A stretch of 64,000 nt of DNA from Whalleya microplaca (GCA_022497155.1 MU385712.1:1239765-1303764); one strand, 5' to 3'. Counted from the first letter of the stretch, positions 33,801-47,348 are shown. The notes: generated from the letters alone by a model not told the origin. Numbers and translations are program-made.

Positions 33801-35899
33801 GCCGATACTAATAAAACAAATAAATTTACGCCGGTAATAGTAAATTTAATAATAAAATATATATTATTAAAAATAATAAAAAAAGTTAAAAAAAAAAGCC
33901 AGTTATAAAATAAAAGCTATTTTTTATTAAAAGAATTTTCCGATAAAAAAAATAACGAATATTATATAAATAATAAAACTAATATTACTTATATCGCCGG
34001 TTTTTTTAAAAATACCTTTAATTTTATTTTAGCTTAAAACCGATAAACTTATCGGAAATATAAATAAATTTTCGAATTAAAAAATAAATATATAAAATAT
34101 ATATATAAAAATATATATATAAAAATATATATAAAATATTAAAACTTTTAAAAATACCCGAAAAGCCGGATATAAAAAATATCTTACGCTAAAACGTAAA
34201 TAATAAGGAAATCTCTTACTAAAAGGCCCCTTATTAAAACGTTTTTTACTAAAATATTTTTTTAAACCGGATCTAAATAGAAAATATAATTAAATAAATA
34301 GAAAATTATTAAACTAAAACCTGGAAAAAGTAATAAGTAATTTTATATCTATTAAAATAATTAAAATATACCTTTTATTTTAAAAACGCTAAAAAACGGA
34401 ACGGAAAAAATATATATATTTATATTTCGATATAGCGTTTAAAAAAACTTTAAAATTTATATAATATATAGAAATACCGGAATATCTGGAATAATAATAA
34501 ATTAAAAATAACTAATATTAAAACCCGAAAACTATAAAATTATTCCCGGATAATATAACGTACTCGGTATTAAAAAAACATAATCTTTAATAAATAAGTT
34601 TTTTTTAATTTTAAAATCTTAATATATTTAAATAGAAAAAAAAATATTTAATACTAATAAAAACATAAATTTATAATAATTTATAATTAAACTTTTTAAT
34701 AAAAAATAAATAGCTATATTTTTATAAAGCAGTATTAAATTATTTTAACTAAAAAATAAAGTTAAAATTATACTAAAACGAAAAAATTTTAATTAATATT
34801 TATAAAGCCGTAAAGCCGATTAATAAAAAAGTAGTAATAATATGAAACGTAATAATCCTTTTAGAAAATAAAATAATTATACCGGTTTAATATATAAATT
34901 TACTTGCGAAAAATAACTATAATAATAGCCGGGAATATTATTTTTTATCGTTATATTTTAATATATTAAACACGCTAATAAATATTAAAATAACTAAAGT
35001 TCTTTTAATAGTTAATAAATTTAATAAGCTAATAAAACTAAAAAAAAACCTTTAAATAGGGATAATTTAAAACGCAAATAATAAAAAAGATTTCGCTATA
35101 AATTTAAATATAACGGAAAAATTTCAAATTAATAATAATTTAAAAAACATTTATTTATTAGAAAAATTTAATTTAATAAACAATTTATTTTAAGTATTTT
35201 TAGCTAAATAAGCCGAAAAAATTAAGATAAAAACTTAATACCTAAAATAAAAAAACAAACCCGAATATAAAACAAAAAAGAAAAATCCGATAATAAATAC
35301 CCAAACATTAAATACTTTTTTAAACCGATCGAAAAAAAACTATTAAAACTTAAAAATATCCCGTTTATATTATTTAAAAATAAAATATATATTTAAAATA
35401 TAAATAAAAAATACGCAAAACGTATTAAAAAAATCCTAAAAAAAATTTAATATTTAAAAAAGCTACTATATTATTAAAATACTAAAAAGCGAAAAAATAA
35501 AAATCGACCTAATAAATAAATGGCAGCAATAAAAATTCTATATTAAACTATATAAATTAGGCTTAAAAAATTTAAAATTTTTAAATAAAATATATAACGG
35601 GATATATAATTAAAGCAAATTAAACTAAATAAAAGAACTTAATCCTTTCGGTTATTTAATATTTATTATATAATATATAATAAACGGAATAAAAAAGAAA
35701 AAAGTAATTATTAATCTTTAATTTTTAAATAATTTAGTAATATTAAATATATATTTTATGCCTTATTAGGAAAATGTTATTATAAATATTAAAAATAAAA
35801 TAAAAATAATAGTAATTAATAGTAAAAGTTTTTTTTACTAACTTTTAATATACGGTTTATATAAACATAAGATAGTAATTATATTTTTTAAAAAATTAA

Positions 35900-36130
35900 A
35901 ACGTTTTAATGTAATATTAATAAGATTTAAAAATAACCTTTTTTACACTTAAAGCTTTATAAATTAAATATTTTAATTATATCAAAATTATAAAAGAATA
36001 TATATAAATAATATAGTTATTTCTAATCGAATAATAAAAAAATATTTAATATACTTAAAAAAATATTATATTTTTCTAAAATAGAAAAATTATTTTATCC
36101 TTAATTAAATCTTTTATTAAATATAATATA
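35900..36130 (+). pseudogene. D reverse transcriptase relic
   Basis: The box YINNIVIFSN is at 36001-36030, with both catalytic Asp mutated to Asn. It is followed by a region matching the usual EHLxHLxxVFxLL segment in changed form (KKYLIYLKKYYIFL). Confidence 0.8.
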
Positions 36131-38089
36131 ATTTAGCTATTAGGACTTTTTATAAACGGATTTAATATTGCAATAATTACTAATAAAGTAAAAATAATAT
36201 ATAAGCTAAAATTTCCGGTAAGTTTCGGAAACTTAGAAATATAAATCGGAATAATAATATAGCTGCGAAAATAGGTTTCTTAATATTAACAAAAAATCTA
36301 ATTATTATAAAATAAAAAACTATTATATTTATAAAAAGCAAAAAAACTAAAGAACTACCTGAAAAAAAAATATAAAAAAAAATTATCGAAAAACAAATTT
36401 AACTTAATATAAACCGAACGTAACGCGTTTTTAATAATTTAAAATTAACTAATTAACGCTATATACTTAATATATTAAAACCCGTATAAAATTACATTTC
36501 TTAAAATAAATATATCTAAAAAGGGATATAAAATTATAATATTTTATTTAAATAATCTTTAAAATAAAATATATATTATCCCGAATAAAATATAGCCTAT
36601 AATATTTTTAAATAAAATATTAATAATAACGGGAAAAAATATTATATTACCGAATTAAAAATATCTTATTTAATATAAATATATAAGTAACTAAAACTAT
36701 AATTATAATTTAGCTTTTACGATATAATAATACCAATAGATTATAAACCAATATAAAAAATAGTTTTTAAAAAAAACTTAACTATAATAAATATCGTTAA
36801 AAATAATCTTAAGCTAATAATAACGTTAATATATTTAAAATAATTCTAATTAAATATTAAATATATATTAAAATAGCTTAATCTAATACTAAATGCCTTA
36901 TTTAAATTATTTACGACTTATTTTAAAAAGAAAAAAAAGCTAATATAAATAAAAACGAGTTAAATAATCTTACGGATTATTTTATATATTAAATAACGGA
37001 GGTATAAATAAACGTAAACTTAAAAGCTAAACTAATATAAAGATATAAAAACGATAAAAAATACCGAAAAATCTTATAAAAACTAATAAAATAGTTAATA
37101 TTAAAAAGATATAAATTCGAAATAAAAAATAACTTATTATATTATATCGCAAATAATGGATAACGTAATCTTATTATTTTAAAGCTATATATTTAAAAAG
37201 TATTCGAAATTATTTATAATAAAAAATACTATTTTAGATTTTAAAAAATAATATAAAAATTAGACGGTTTAATAATCAATAACTTAACGAACTAGCTAAA
37301 GAACTATATTAACTATTGCCCGGATTACTTAATTTCGGCGATATTACAAAAAAAGCCTTTAAAATATTTAAACTTTATAATTATAACCTTTTTATTATAT
37401 TATATATTAACTATAGATTTTATTATCGGTATATTTCAAGTTTTATTTAAAGATATTTTTTAAAAAATGCTAAAATATAATACTTTAAAAGTCTTATTAG
37501 CCGGAATATATAAATTTTTTTTAAAAAAGCTTACTACTTTTGAAAAACGTTAAATATATAGCTAAAAAATAAGCTATAATTTTTATCCGCGCTTTATAAT
37601 TATACGATTAGGAAATATTAAGAAATATTATATTAAATAAAAGCTTTAAGTTTTTATCCGAATTTTAGTAAACTGTATTTGCTAAAATAGGTATAATTTT
37701 AAAATATTCGATAATATAATACTTTTAAAGAAATAAGCAAACGTAAAAACGTAATTAAAATATAAAAATAGCTATAAAATATTAAATATAAATTTTAAAT
37801 ATACCCTAAATTAATATAATCCTGTTTTTATAATATTAGCTTAATAATATAAAATTATTTGTACTAAAAAAATCCTGAAATAAAATTACTTTAGGCTTGA
37901 AACCCGTGAAAACCTTTTTAGCTTTAAAAGTTTTAAAAAATAATATAAATTTCGAAATAATATAATAACTATATTAAAAGGAAATAAAAACGGCTATAAA
38001 TTTTATAATAACTTAAAATAAAATTAGATATAATAAAATCTATATATTAACGGAATTTAATATAGGCTAAAAAGTATACCTTAAATTAT

Positions 38090-38300
38090 ATAAAGAATAT
38101 AATTTTCCGGGAAAACTACCGAGAAAATGGTTTTAATAAAAAACGGGACCTTTTATTATAATCCAAAAAGTCGTCGAACTAATATACGAGCTAAATTTCC
38201 CTAAATATTAGAAAATCTATCTAGTTATTTTAATAATATATTTTATTCCCGCGCCGAAAAAAACGGATAAATTCGGAAGGTTTAAACTATAATTAGGATA
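38090..38300 (+). pseudogene. D integrase C-terminal relic
   Basis: The frame reads RKWF..NGPFIIIQKVVELIYELNFP and then IPAPKKTDKFGR. This matches the GPFKI..YxLELP..HPVFHVSLL region at the end of gypsy integrases. Confidence 0.7.
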
Positions 38301-38339
38301 AATTTTTATAGAAAAAGTAATAACGAATGGGTATTATAT

Positions 38340-40176
38340 AAAATCGATAAATTACTAAATAAAAAAATAATAAAATATAGTTAAAAGCTTATATTGGAAT
38401 ATTTTATATAATAAAAGAAATATATAACATAATTTAATTAATAGTATCCGAGAGAAGTTTTAATATAAAATATAGCCGAACTAGTTAATAATTATAATAA
38501 AAAAACAAACTATTTTTATAAAAGCTATAATATAAATTAATAAAATAATAAGAAAATCTATTAAATATAGTTAAAAATTAAGCGGATAAATAAAAATTAA
38601 TAGAAATTATTTTACTTATTATTATCGAAATTTATATTTTATAATAATTATTACGTAACGTTTAATTAGCTATTTTATTTATTTAAATAAATAGTCTTAA
38701 TATCCCGCAGATTTTTTAAAACCTTTATTTTAATATTACATTTTTATATACTTCTATAACCTTTATTTTTATATATTTCCGTAACTATCGCAAATTTTTT
38801 AAAACTTTTATTATAATATAAATACCTTTATAACCTTACGCATTTATTATATATATATATATATATATTATTTAACCCGATTACTTTATAATTATAACAG
38901 ACATTTTATTTATAAATAAACTATATGAATCCCGAAATAACATATTTTAAAAGGGATTTTTAAATATAGATTTCCTATATAATAAAGTAAACGCGAAAGA
39001 ATAAAAAGAAAAAAAAAGCTAAAAAAACATTTAGAAAAAATAAAAGAAAATTACCGATTTCGATAAAAAACACTCCCTAAATTCGAAATTAAAAAATCGA
39101 AAACTAAAATATTTAAAAAAAACGCGTTAAAACTAAACGATAAAAAAATTATAAAAAATATTACTATAACAGAGTATTACTATTAAAATTTTTTTAAACA
39201 TTATTTGCCTTTTTAAAAAATCGACTTAAATAAAATAATATAAGTATTAAAAAAATAGTATTAATAAAATAATTATTTAATTTAAAGCTATAAATAAAAG
39301 TTCGATATATATTACTCGAAATAATAAATTAAAAATATAATATAAAATAAGCAAATATTACGGAATTAATTACTAACTTAAAAAAAGTATAACTTTTTGC
39401 GTTTTAAATAAACAAAAACGCAATTAAAAAATTCGAAACATTTGTCGAAACAATTACGACCTTATTAAAAAAGGCGGGCTTATATTAAATAATTCTGCTA
39501 CCGGAAATTAAAAATATGCCTATTTTTTAAAGATAGTTTACCGATAATAATAATATATAATACCGTAAAATACTCTCCGGCTTTAATAATATAACCTTGT
39601 TTTAAGCTAAAAAAGTCCGTTTAAAATACCTTAAAAAGAATAGCAAATAAAAAGGAAGAAAAAAAAAGAATTAAACGCTATAAAAGCAGTAAAAAAAGCA
39701 GCAAACTAATCCCGATAAGAAAATAATTATAAAAACTATTTATATAAGCTTAAATAAAATTAACCTTAAAAATAAAAACCTATTAAAAATATTTAATAAT
39801 ATTTATAAAATAAATATAATAAAAACCGAAAAACATAAAACATTATAAAAACTATTTAATTTATAAAATAATAATCCCTAGGTATAATATACCGCCGTTA
39901 CGCTTATTTCGGACAATTTAAAAAACAAAATAATAGTAGTAAAAAAAACGTTAAAAATTTAACATTTCTCGTAAAAAATAGCAGAAATTCTTTGCTAAAT
40001 ATAATAAAAAATTAAATCAAGCTAAAAGCGTATAGACTTTTAGAAAACAAAAATTTCGCTTTAATAATATAGGTAATATTATTTTAAAATATTATATAAC
40101 TTAACGATAGTTAGGAAAAAAAGTTCGATCTTTTATAAAATTATTAAAAAATTAAAAAAATAAAAATAAAAATCTA
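38340..40176 (+). other. D sequence after integrase, possible extra ORF (part 1)
   Basis: About 1.8 kb of RIP-mutated sequence between the integrase end and the E insertion. Around 39170-39330 a gag-like helical segment can be guessed at, but I cannot assign it. It continues after E at 47349. Confidence 0.35.
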
Positions 40177-40181
40177 AAAAC

Positions 40182-40409
40182 ACTTACGCCTGGACTACTA
40201 TAGCTAGAGGTAAGGCTTTAGTATAAGTACTAATTATATATTTACAAATAAATGGGAAAAAAAGCTATCTCGGATTATAGGAATTGCTTAGAAAACTTAA
40301 GCCGGGTGCTCCGCCGGGCGGTAACTATTTTGCCGTACCGTTACCGATTAATATATAGGGGTACGTAATAATAGGTAGTCTATACGTCTAATATATATCT
40401 TCCGTAACT
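40182..40409 (-). repeat. E 3' LTR (228 bp)
   Basis: On the plus strand it runs from ACTTACGCC to CCGTAACT. A GC-rich core (GCCGGGTGCTCCGCCGGGCGG) survived RIP because it lacks CA/TG. Confidence 0.88.
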
Positions 40410-40440
40410 ATCCCCCCAGAAAAAAAAAGAAGAGGTATAA

Positions 40441-40550
40441 GGTCCGAGAGGGAATTAAACCCCGACTTTCCCGCGTGTATATATAAAATACTTTCTAATA
40501 AAAAGAAAGATTACCTCGGGTATTTATCCAAATTACTATATTATCGGGCC
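40441..40550 (-). other. tRNA-like segment in the 3' end of element E
   Basis: On the minus strand GGCCCGA (40544-40550) can pair with TCGGACC (40441-40447) except at one position, like an acceptor stem. The 3' half has a T-arm-like structure: CGGGG, loop TTTAATT, CCCTC, with GGTTTAATTCC close to the Pol III B box. An A-box-like TAGTAATTTGG lies in the 5' half. The D and anticodon arms do not fold cleanly by eye and the length (110) is too great without an intron or long variable arm. A homologous but more mutated copy lies at about 52503-52612 in element F. Confidence 0.4.
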
Positions 40551-42454
40551 TTGATTTTAATAAGTAGTAATATAAATTTCTTTATATTTTATTAGGAATC
40601 CGTCCTTATAAAATACTATATATACGCGTTTTTAGCCGATTTTTTATTATCGCTATTATTATTTAATTAGTCCTTTTTACGCCTCCGGGCCGCTATCTGC
40701 CGTCTCGATATAGGTTTATCGTTATTAGGATAGTCCGGAACGAACCGATCCTTTTCTGCCGCTTGTTTTTATAATATTAGCCGGGCGGAAAGTCTTACTG
40801 CCTTTAAATTATTTATATAAAATTTATCTAATTTTATTATAGCGTTTTTAAAATTATAAGCTAAATATTACTTATTATTAATATCCCATTTAATTTATTT
40901 AACTTTATATTAAAACTTATAGTAATATAATTATAAAGTAAGTATTATTTTTATAACTTATTTCTTTTCGCGATCTAACTTAATAATTTCCTTTATTAGA
41001 TTTTATAATTTTTGCCCCGAAAAGGGATTACTTAAGTACTTTTGCAGCTGATTTACGTAATATAAGCTAAATATTCTTTAAGTATTAAAGACTTTTAAAC
41101 AAAATATATTATTCGGTAATTATTTCTCGATTTTAAAATATTATTATATAAAAAAAAATCGAACTTATCGGAAAATTAATCGGTCCGTTATAATTATTGT
41201 TTTTTAATAATAAAAATGCAGTTACCTATATCGAAATCGGGCTCCCGCTAGTATTTATTAATTTATTATATTATTTGCTCCTAAACCTTAGCGATAGCCT
41301 CGTATATAACCGTTATATAGTTATATATTCCCCGCACCTAGTCTTATACTTTCTTTTTAAAAAGTCTTTCTTTAAATAAAAGGCTTATTATATCCCCGAC
41401 TACTATCCGCCGTTACTAATCGAAATAAAATAATATTAAAAAGCTTATTTTCACCTTGTAAAATAATATACCGATCGAATTATATAATAATACGGCTTAT
41501 ATATAATCTATTACCGGAAGTATATCCGACTAATTATTTTATTAATAGTTAATAAATAGCTATAACTTTTAATCGATATATATATTTATAATTTCGACTT
41601 ATCCTACTATTTTATAATGTTCTAGCGTAACAAATTTTAATTTAATACTTATTATTTGAGAGAGCTTATTAATAAATCCTATTATAAACTAAGGTCCGCT
41701 ATTACTAACAATACTCTTTAAAATATCGAAAATATAAAAAGGCCCGTAATAATATATATGCGTAATATCTTACGCTATAATTTCCTAAATACACGCTATT
41801 AATTAAGCTCGCTTTTCCAATCGGTCGATAACGATAAAAACGTTATTATGCTTTTTTTTATCTTTCGGCATTACTTTAAAATCTATTATTATATAATCCT
41901 ATACTTTTTCCGAAATAAATAATAAGTAAAAAAAATCAGGGGTTTTATTATAGGATACTTTTATAAGCCGGTATTTTATATAGTTCGCAATAAATATATC
42001 TATATCTTATAATATCTTTAGCTACTAATATTATATAACGATAAGCTTTCGCGTCTTATTTTTCCCTAAGTATGCCGTAAAAAATCGGTTATATACTTTC
42101 CGTAATAATCTAATATATAATCTATTTTTATTAGATATAATCAGTCGTATATTATATAATATAAAGCCATTAATATTTTATTATAATTCTAAAAAATTAT
42201 TATATACTTTTGCGTAATAAATTTTAAAGTCCGGATTATTTTTATTCCTTTATAATATTTTATTAATAAAAATTACGCCGGATCTTTTTAATAATAAAAG
42301 TTCCGTATTATCTAAAACTAAAATTTCTAATAAAAAGTTTACTCCCGTATATAATATATTAATTTATAATTCTTAAATCTCGGTTAAAGTTATTAATCGG
42401 AACAAAATCTTATATCTTTAATCTAACATTTTCTCCTTTTAAATATATATTAAT

Positions 42455-42615
42455 TTCAGCTTACGTAAAATAACGTCCGCTACTACGTTATCCTTCCCTA
42501 GCCGATAAATAATTATAAAGTTATATTCCGCTAATATTTCTAACCAGTATACTTATTATAAATTAAGGTGCTATTTTACCTTAAAATACTTTAGCGTATA
42601 ATAATTAGTAATAAT
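42455..42615 (-). pseudogene. E RNase H C-terminal relic
   Basis: The minus strand reads ITNYYTLKYFKVK, then HLNL, then WLEILAEYNFIIIYRLGKDN and VVADVILRK. This is the well conserved TDHxxLKYF to GKxNxVADxLSR stretch of gypsy RNase H, with Asp-His changed to Asn-Tyr. Confidence 0.88.
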
Positions 42616-43199
42616 AAAAAAAAGAGTAATTTATATGCCAATAAATTCCGCCCTCCAGATTTATAAAGCTCGAATTACCGCAAATATTTCTTTATTATAT
42701 ATATTATAATTTAGCTCGGCATTATATATCGTTTCCGAATAAAATATATAGAAATATTATTTACTATTATTTTTACGTTATAATAAAACCCTAGCTAATA
42801 TTCCGTTAGACGCGTTAGTCTCGATTTTTATATCCCTACCATAGCTAAAATATATTAGTAAAAAGGCATTAGTTAAGTCGTCCTTTAATTTCTAAAATAC
42901 GATTTTATAATATTCGTTCTAACTTTATTATACCCTAGTTTTTATTAACTAAAATAGCGGCTTAGCTATTTTATTATATTAAGGTATAAATTTTCAGTAA
43001 AAGTTATAAAAACCTAAAAATAACTATATTTCTTGCATACGTTCGGGTACGGCCTAATTTTAAACTACTCGCACTTTAGCGGGGTTAACGTATATACTGT
43101 TTATATTTATAATATACCTTAGAAATTTCGTTTAAATAATATAAAATTTGCATTTTTTAAAATCTGCCTATAAGCCTATATCCTTTAGTTGTTAAAACA

Positions 43200-43367
43200 C
43201 CTTTTATATATAAATATAATACTTTTCGATAAATTTTAAGAAAATTAAAATATCATTTATATATATATTATAAAAGTTATTAAAAAAATCAAATAGCGCA
43301 TTATTAATATACTGTTAGAAAATAAAAGGTTTATTTATAAATTTAAAAAATAGAACTTTATATTTAT
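43200..43367 (-). pseudogene. E reverse transcriptase relic (active-site part)
   Basis: The minus strand reads YINDILIF with YIND at 43252-43263; the first catalytic Asp is Asn and the second is kept. RT sequence continues on the other side of solo LTR S2 (after 43600). Confidence 0.8.
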
Positions 43368-43596
43368 TGTTATGGGGCTAATGTGCCGTGGGCACATATA
43401 TATCGCTTGTCTTTTTCTTTTACTCTCAGATAGAACACACACAGCTCAGACGGCCTCGTCGCCGACAATAGACACATCTCTCCTTTCGATCAATCGTCGT
43501 TATAAGTGACTTTTTTGTTTCGTCGCCTTGATTACTTCCGATCAGCTAAAGCCATGAAGTGGCACCTCCTTTACCCTGACACCCTATACCAAGACA
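43368..43596 (-). mobile_element. Solo LTR S2 (229 bp), nearly free of RIP, inserted in E
   Basis: On the minus strand it begins TGTCTTGGTATAGGGTG and ends GCCCCATAACA. It is flanked by TTAT (43364-43367 and 43597-43600). CA/TG-rich stretches such as AACACACACAGCTCAGACGG are intact. It has the same length as S3 and shares its first 25 or so bases and its AACA end with the Y LTRs. The 71-codon frame starting inside it is accidental. Confidence 0.92.
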
Positions 43597-44303
43597 TTAT
43601 ATATCCCGTATCGGGTTCGGAATGTCGTAAGATTTTTATTTTCCGGTTATATATAAATACGGTAGAAAGCCTATCGGACGTCGATTTTAATAAAAATCTT
43701 AGCTTTAGAAATTCTCGCTAAAGTTTTTTCGATAAATAATAAAAGATATCTGTCTTTTTTTATAAGTATATTTAGCTTTTAATAATTTACGTAAAACCGT
43801 AATCCTTTATTAACTTTAGAGGCGAATAAAATAAGGGCCGCCTAAAAAGTTAAATTAGAAATAATAAACTTTTTACGGAAGTTTTTATTAAGGTATTCGC
43901 GTACTACCTTTAATTTATCTAATAATATTTTATATAAGGGGCTATATTTTAGGTTTATAGCTAACTTTCCCTTTTTTTATTTTATTTTATAGTCGGAAGC
44001 GTAATTAAATAATAATATATCTAAATTAACCTTACTAAAAGTGCGGAATAAATTCCGGTATTTTTTTAAGATAACTTTTTAAGCCTTTTTTTTTAAGTCC
44101 TCCGCTTTTTTTTTAGAAAAGGCCTTATTTTTTTTATCTCGTATTAATTAGTCGATTTTATATAATATAGTTATATAAATATAGGTTTTTTATGCTGCCT
44201 TAAAAAAGGATTTTATATTAATAACTGCTATATTTATTAGTCGCTACTTATATTAACCGATCGCGTTTTTTCGTAATTTATAAGCGCCTTTTGCGTTATA
44301 TTT

Positions 44304-44516
44304 CTATTCGCTTTTTTTATTAGCGCGTTTTTTTATAAGATAGGGGATTCGGTAAGAGGTTACAGGTTTAGATATAAATCCTCGTTTATAAACTCCTGCC
44401 ATTCGGGCTTGCCGGGACGTTTTTAAGGACGTCGCTAAATAATTTCTTTCGGTTGCTAATTGATAGGTTGCGGTTAGGGCTATTTCGGGCGGCAGTATAG
44501 CTTTTCTAGCTCCCAA
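44304..44516 (-). pseudogene. Open stretch in the E interior of unknown role
   Basis: A 70-codon frame (ATYQLATERNYLATSLKTSR) between the gag zinc knuckle and RT of E. It begins with TTG and has no ATG. A homologous, more mutated stretch lies at about 63590-63810 in element G, so the sequence belongs to the family. I cannot say whether this is the coding frame or a shadow. Confidence 0.35.
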
Positions 44517-45354
44517 ATTTGTTAACGTACGGCTTTTATTATTTTTTTAATAAATATAAGTTTATATTACGTTTTAAATTTAAAAACCCGACTGTCGGCA
44601 TAACGCTTTTTATTTTTATTTAATACTTTATCGCGGCGGTCGGCATCTAGTTAAAAAGAATTATTTTTAAAAAAATTTCCCGCATTTTTTATATCGAGGT
44701 TATAAGGACTTAAAAAATTGTCGCGCGGCATATTTTTAGGGTATATTAATTATTAGCGCTAATAATTTACTAATATATCTTTATTAGTTAATTAGCCCTT
44801 TCCGAAAATTAAGTTATATTTTATATTTATTATAAAAAAAACTTTATCGCAAAAAATATAACCGTTTATCTATATATTTATTTATAAAGCTTTATCGATT
44901 ACTTAAATACCTTTTTTATCATACTTTTTAATATATCTTAAAATAAACTTTATAACGACTTCCGGGTATAAATATTGTTTAATTTTTTTTGCGAAAAATC
45001 TATTTATTATAATATAAATATTTATTTTAGTATTATTAAATATATTTTTTGTTTTTAATAAAAAGCTATATATTAATAAAATATATTTTAATAAAAAAGG
45101 TATATTATTTAAATAAACGTTTAAGAAATCCCGAGAAACCTTTACTACCGGATTAGCTAAATTAACTTATAATATTTCAGCTTTAGAAATAAAATTTAAT
45201 TATTTTAAGGTTTTACGTTTTTTAGTTCCTTTTTAATCCGATTTTTTACTAAAACCTTTATTTTTAGCCGGGTAAACTTTATAAAAAAAGCGTTAATATA
45301 GGCGGCCTTATTTACCGGGAATTAATTAAGACGTTAATTTAGGTATAAAAGGTA

Positions 45355-45420
45355 TAAATAATTAGTTTTATTATATTCCTTATTATAATAATTAAAGTAG
45401 CGTTTTTTAAGTTTTGCTAA
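45355..45420 (-). pseudogene. E gag zinc knuckle, destroyed
   Basis: The minus strand reads KKRYFNYYNKEYNKTN. Spacing fits a CX2CX4HX4C retroviral knuckle in which Cys and His have all become Tyr through C-to-T or G-to-A changes. The G copy at 62701-62757 shows the same pattern, including the last Tyr-Pro-Tyr. Confidence 0.72.
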
Positions 45421-47115
45421 TTCGGTACTGTTACGGGAAAAAAGGTAAATATAAACGCCGGAAAATATAATTACTATATTACTAAACTCGTTTAAGTTAG
45501 AAATTAATTACGGCATATTTTTTTTAGGGACCTATTTATTATTTATACGGGATAGTTCCAAGAACGGGAATTTACCTATAGGTTTAACTATAATTACGGC
45601 CTTAATAATTCGGGCTATATTATACGTTTTATTAGCTATTTAAAAAATAAATATAATTTCGGTATAATAAATAATATAACGGTTAAAATTATATAATAAA
45701 TTAAAATATTAAGCAGCTATTTCGGTTTATAAATAATAAATAAGCCGGCTATAAAACTTTTCTTTTTATTTATTGCGGTATAGTTACCGCTTTTTTGTTA
45801 ATACGATAAATTTGTTCTTAAATTTCTAGAAGTTTTCTAACATTTTTATTTAAAATTCGATAAATTTAACCCGTATGCGACAGACGTTATTAAGGTTATA
45901 TTATTTTTTTTAGAAATATTTTATTAATATTACGGATATTATTAAATAGTACGGGTTAATAAAACGGAAATATAGCTTTAATTATATTAACGCGTAACTT
46001 TAAATATACAATTTAATAACTATTATACGTATATAATTAATCGGGAAATAATTTATATTAATAAATAATTAATTTTTTTATTTGCGGTATTATATTTCGA
46101 AAGTAATAATATCGCAGTTAGCTTCGCTATAATAAATAAAAATATCGACTTTTGTTATTTTTTTTTATTTATACCGGATTCCGATACGCTTTATCGAAAG
46201 CTTTAAATTAATAAATCGGTAACGGCTTAATTAACTTCGTTTAGCTATACGTTAAAATCGTTAATTTAAATATTACGTTATTTAATTTTTTTTTATAAAT
46301 CTTTAACTATTTTATTTTAGGCCTTTTTTATCTAAAGTTTTAGTCGGATTAAAATATCCGTATTTAATAAATAATTTTTTACTATAAAGCTTATAATTTA
46401 AGTTTATTAAAAAAAGGTTATAAATATAATAGTACGGAACCGAATTTTATAAAAAAAGGCGTCGGGGTTAATTAAATATATCTTAAAAAATACCGATTTA
46501 ATAAAAGTCCTATCCACTATAAAAAAAGCTTTTTTACCCGACTTAATAAAAGCTTTAAATAAGAAAGTAAAGCCTTTTTTATTTTTTATATATACGTTAG
46601 CCGCGTATATTTTAATACGCGTTATAAAGTCGTTTAATAAAATATTAACAACCAGCTAATACATTTTTTCCTTAAATTTCTTATTTTTAACTATTTGCTT
46701 AAAATTCTAATAAATCGGAAGGGTATTATTATTTTTTTCTTTTTTGCGTAATATTTAAGTTATTTGGTCGAAATCTTTTAAGATATATTAGCGCTTTTTA
46801 ATAGCCTAGTATTTAAAGGTAGTTTTAAATCTCTTAAGACAGTCGGTCGGCATTATTTTCTATATCTTTTAGGCATCGTAAATAATAATGTTACGCGCGT
46901 AAGCGCGTTTTTAATTAGTAGGTAACATTTTCGAGTGTCGTTACCGATCGGATCGATTATATTAATTGTTGGTAGTATATGTGGGGGTTGTATAGCTAAA
47001 ATTACTAATGTTAAGACGCGTTTTTATAGTAATGCCTATTAATTAATTAATTAATTAAATCGGGGTTAGAGAACTTAAGCCTTTTTAAGCTATATAATAA
47101 ATATAATCTATTTAT

Positions 47116-47343
47116 ACTTACGCCTAGATTATTATAACTAAAGGCAGAGCTTTAATATAGGTACTAATTATATATTTATAAATAAATAAAGAGAAAAGCT
47201 ATTTCGGACTATAAGAATTGCTCAGAAAACTTAAGCCGGGTGCCCCGCCGGGCGGTAACTATTCTGCCGTACCGTTACCGATTGACATACGGGGGTATGT
47301 AGCAACAGGTGGTCTATACGCCTAGTACATACCTTCCGTAACT
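47116..47343 (-). repeat. E 5' LTR (228 bp)
   Basis: The same length as the 3' LTR. On the minus strand it starts AGTTACGGAAGG and ends GGCGTAAGT. Confidence 0.88.
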
Positions 47344-47348
47344 AAAAC

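Larger units (their letters stand above)
40182..47343 (-). mobile_element. Ty3/gypsy LTR retrotransposon E (7162 bp), inserted in D
   Basis: Two 228-bp LTRs (40182-40409 and 47116-47343) and a perfect AAAAC duplication (40177-40181 and 47344-47348). The order on the minus strand is 5' LTR, gag with zinc knuckle (about 45390), RT (43252-43263), RNase H (about 42460-42612), integrase, then a tRNA-like segment, a G-run and the 3' LTR. The LTR ends are AGTTAC and GTAAGT rather than TG and CA. Solo LTR S2 (43368-43596) is inserted in its pol gene. Confidence 0.9.

Noticed and set aside
40441..40480. tRNA-like sequence as the primer-binding site of E
   Set aside because: It is next to the 3' LTR on the element's sense strand; a primer-binding site would follow the 5' LTR, near 47115.
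43506..43721. 71-codon frame starting in solo LTR S2
   Set aside because: It crosses the LTR end and the TTAT duplication into E; cannot be a gene.
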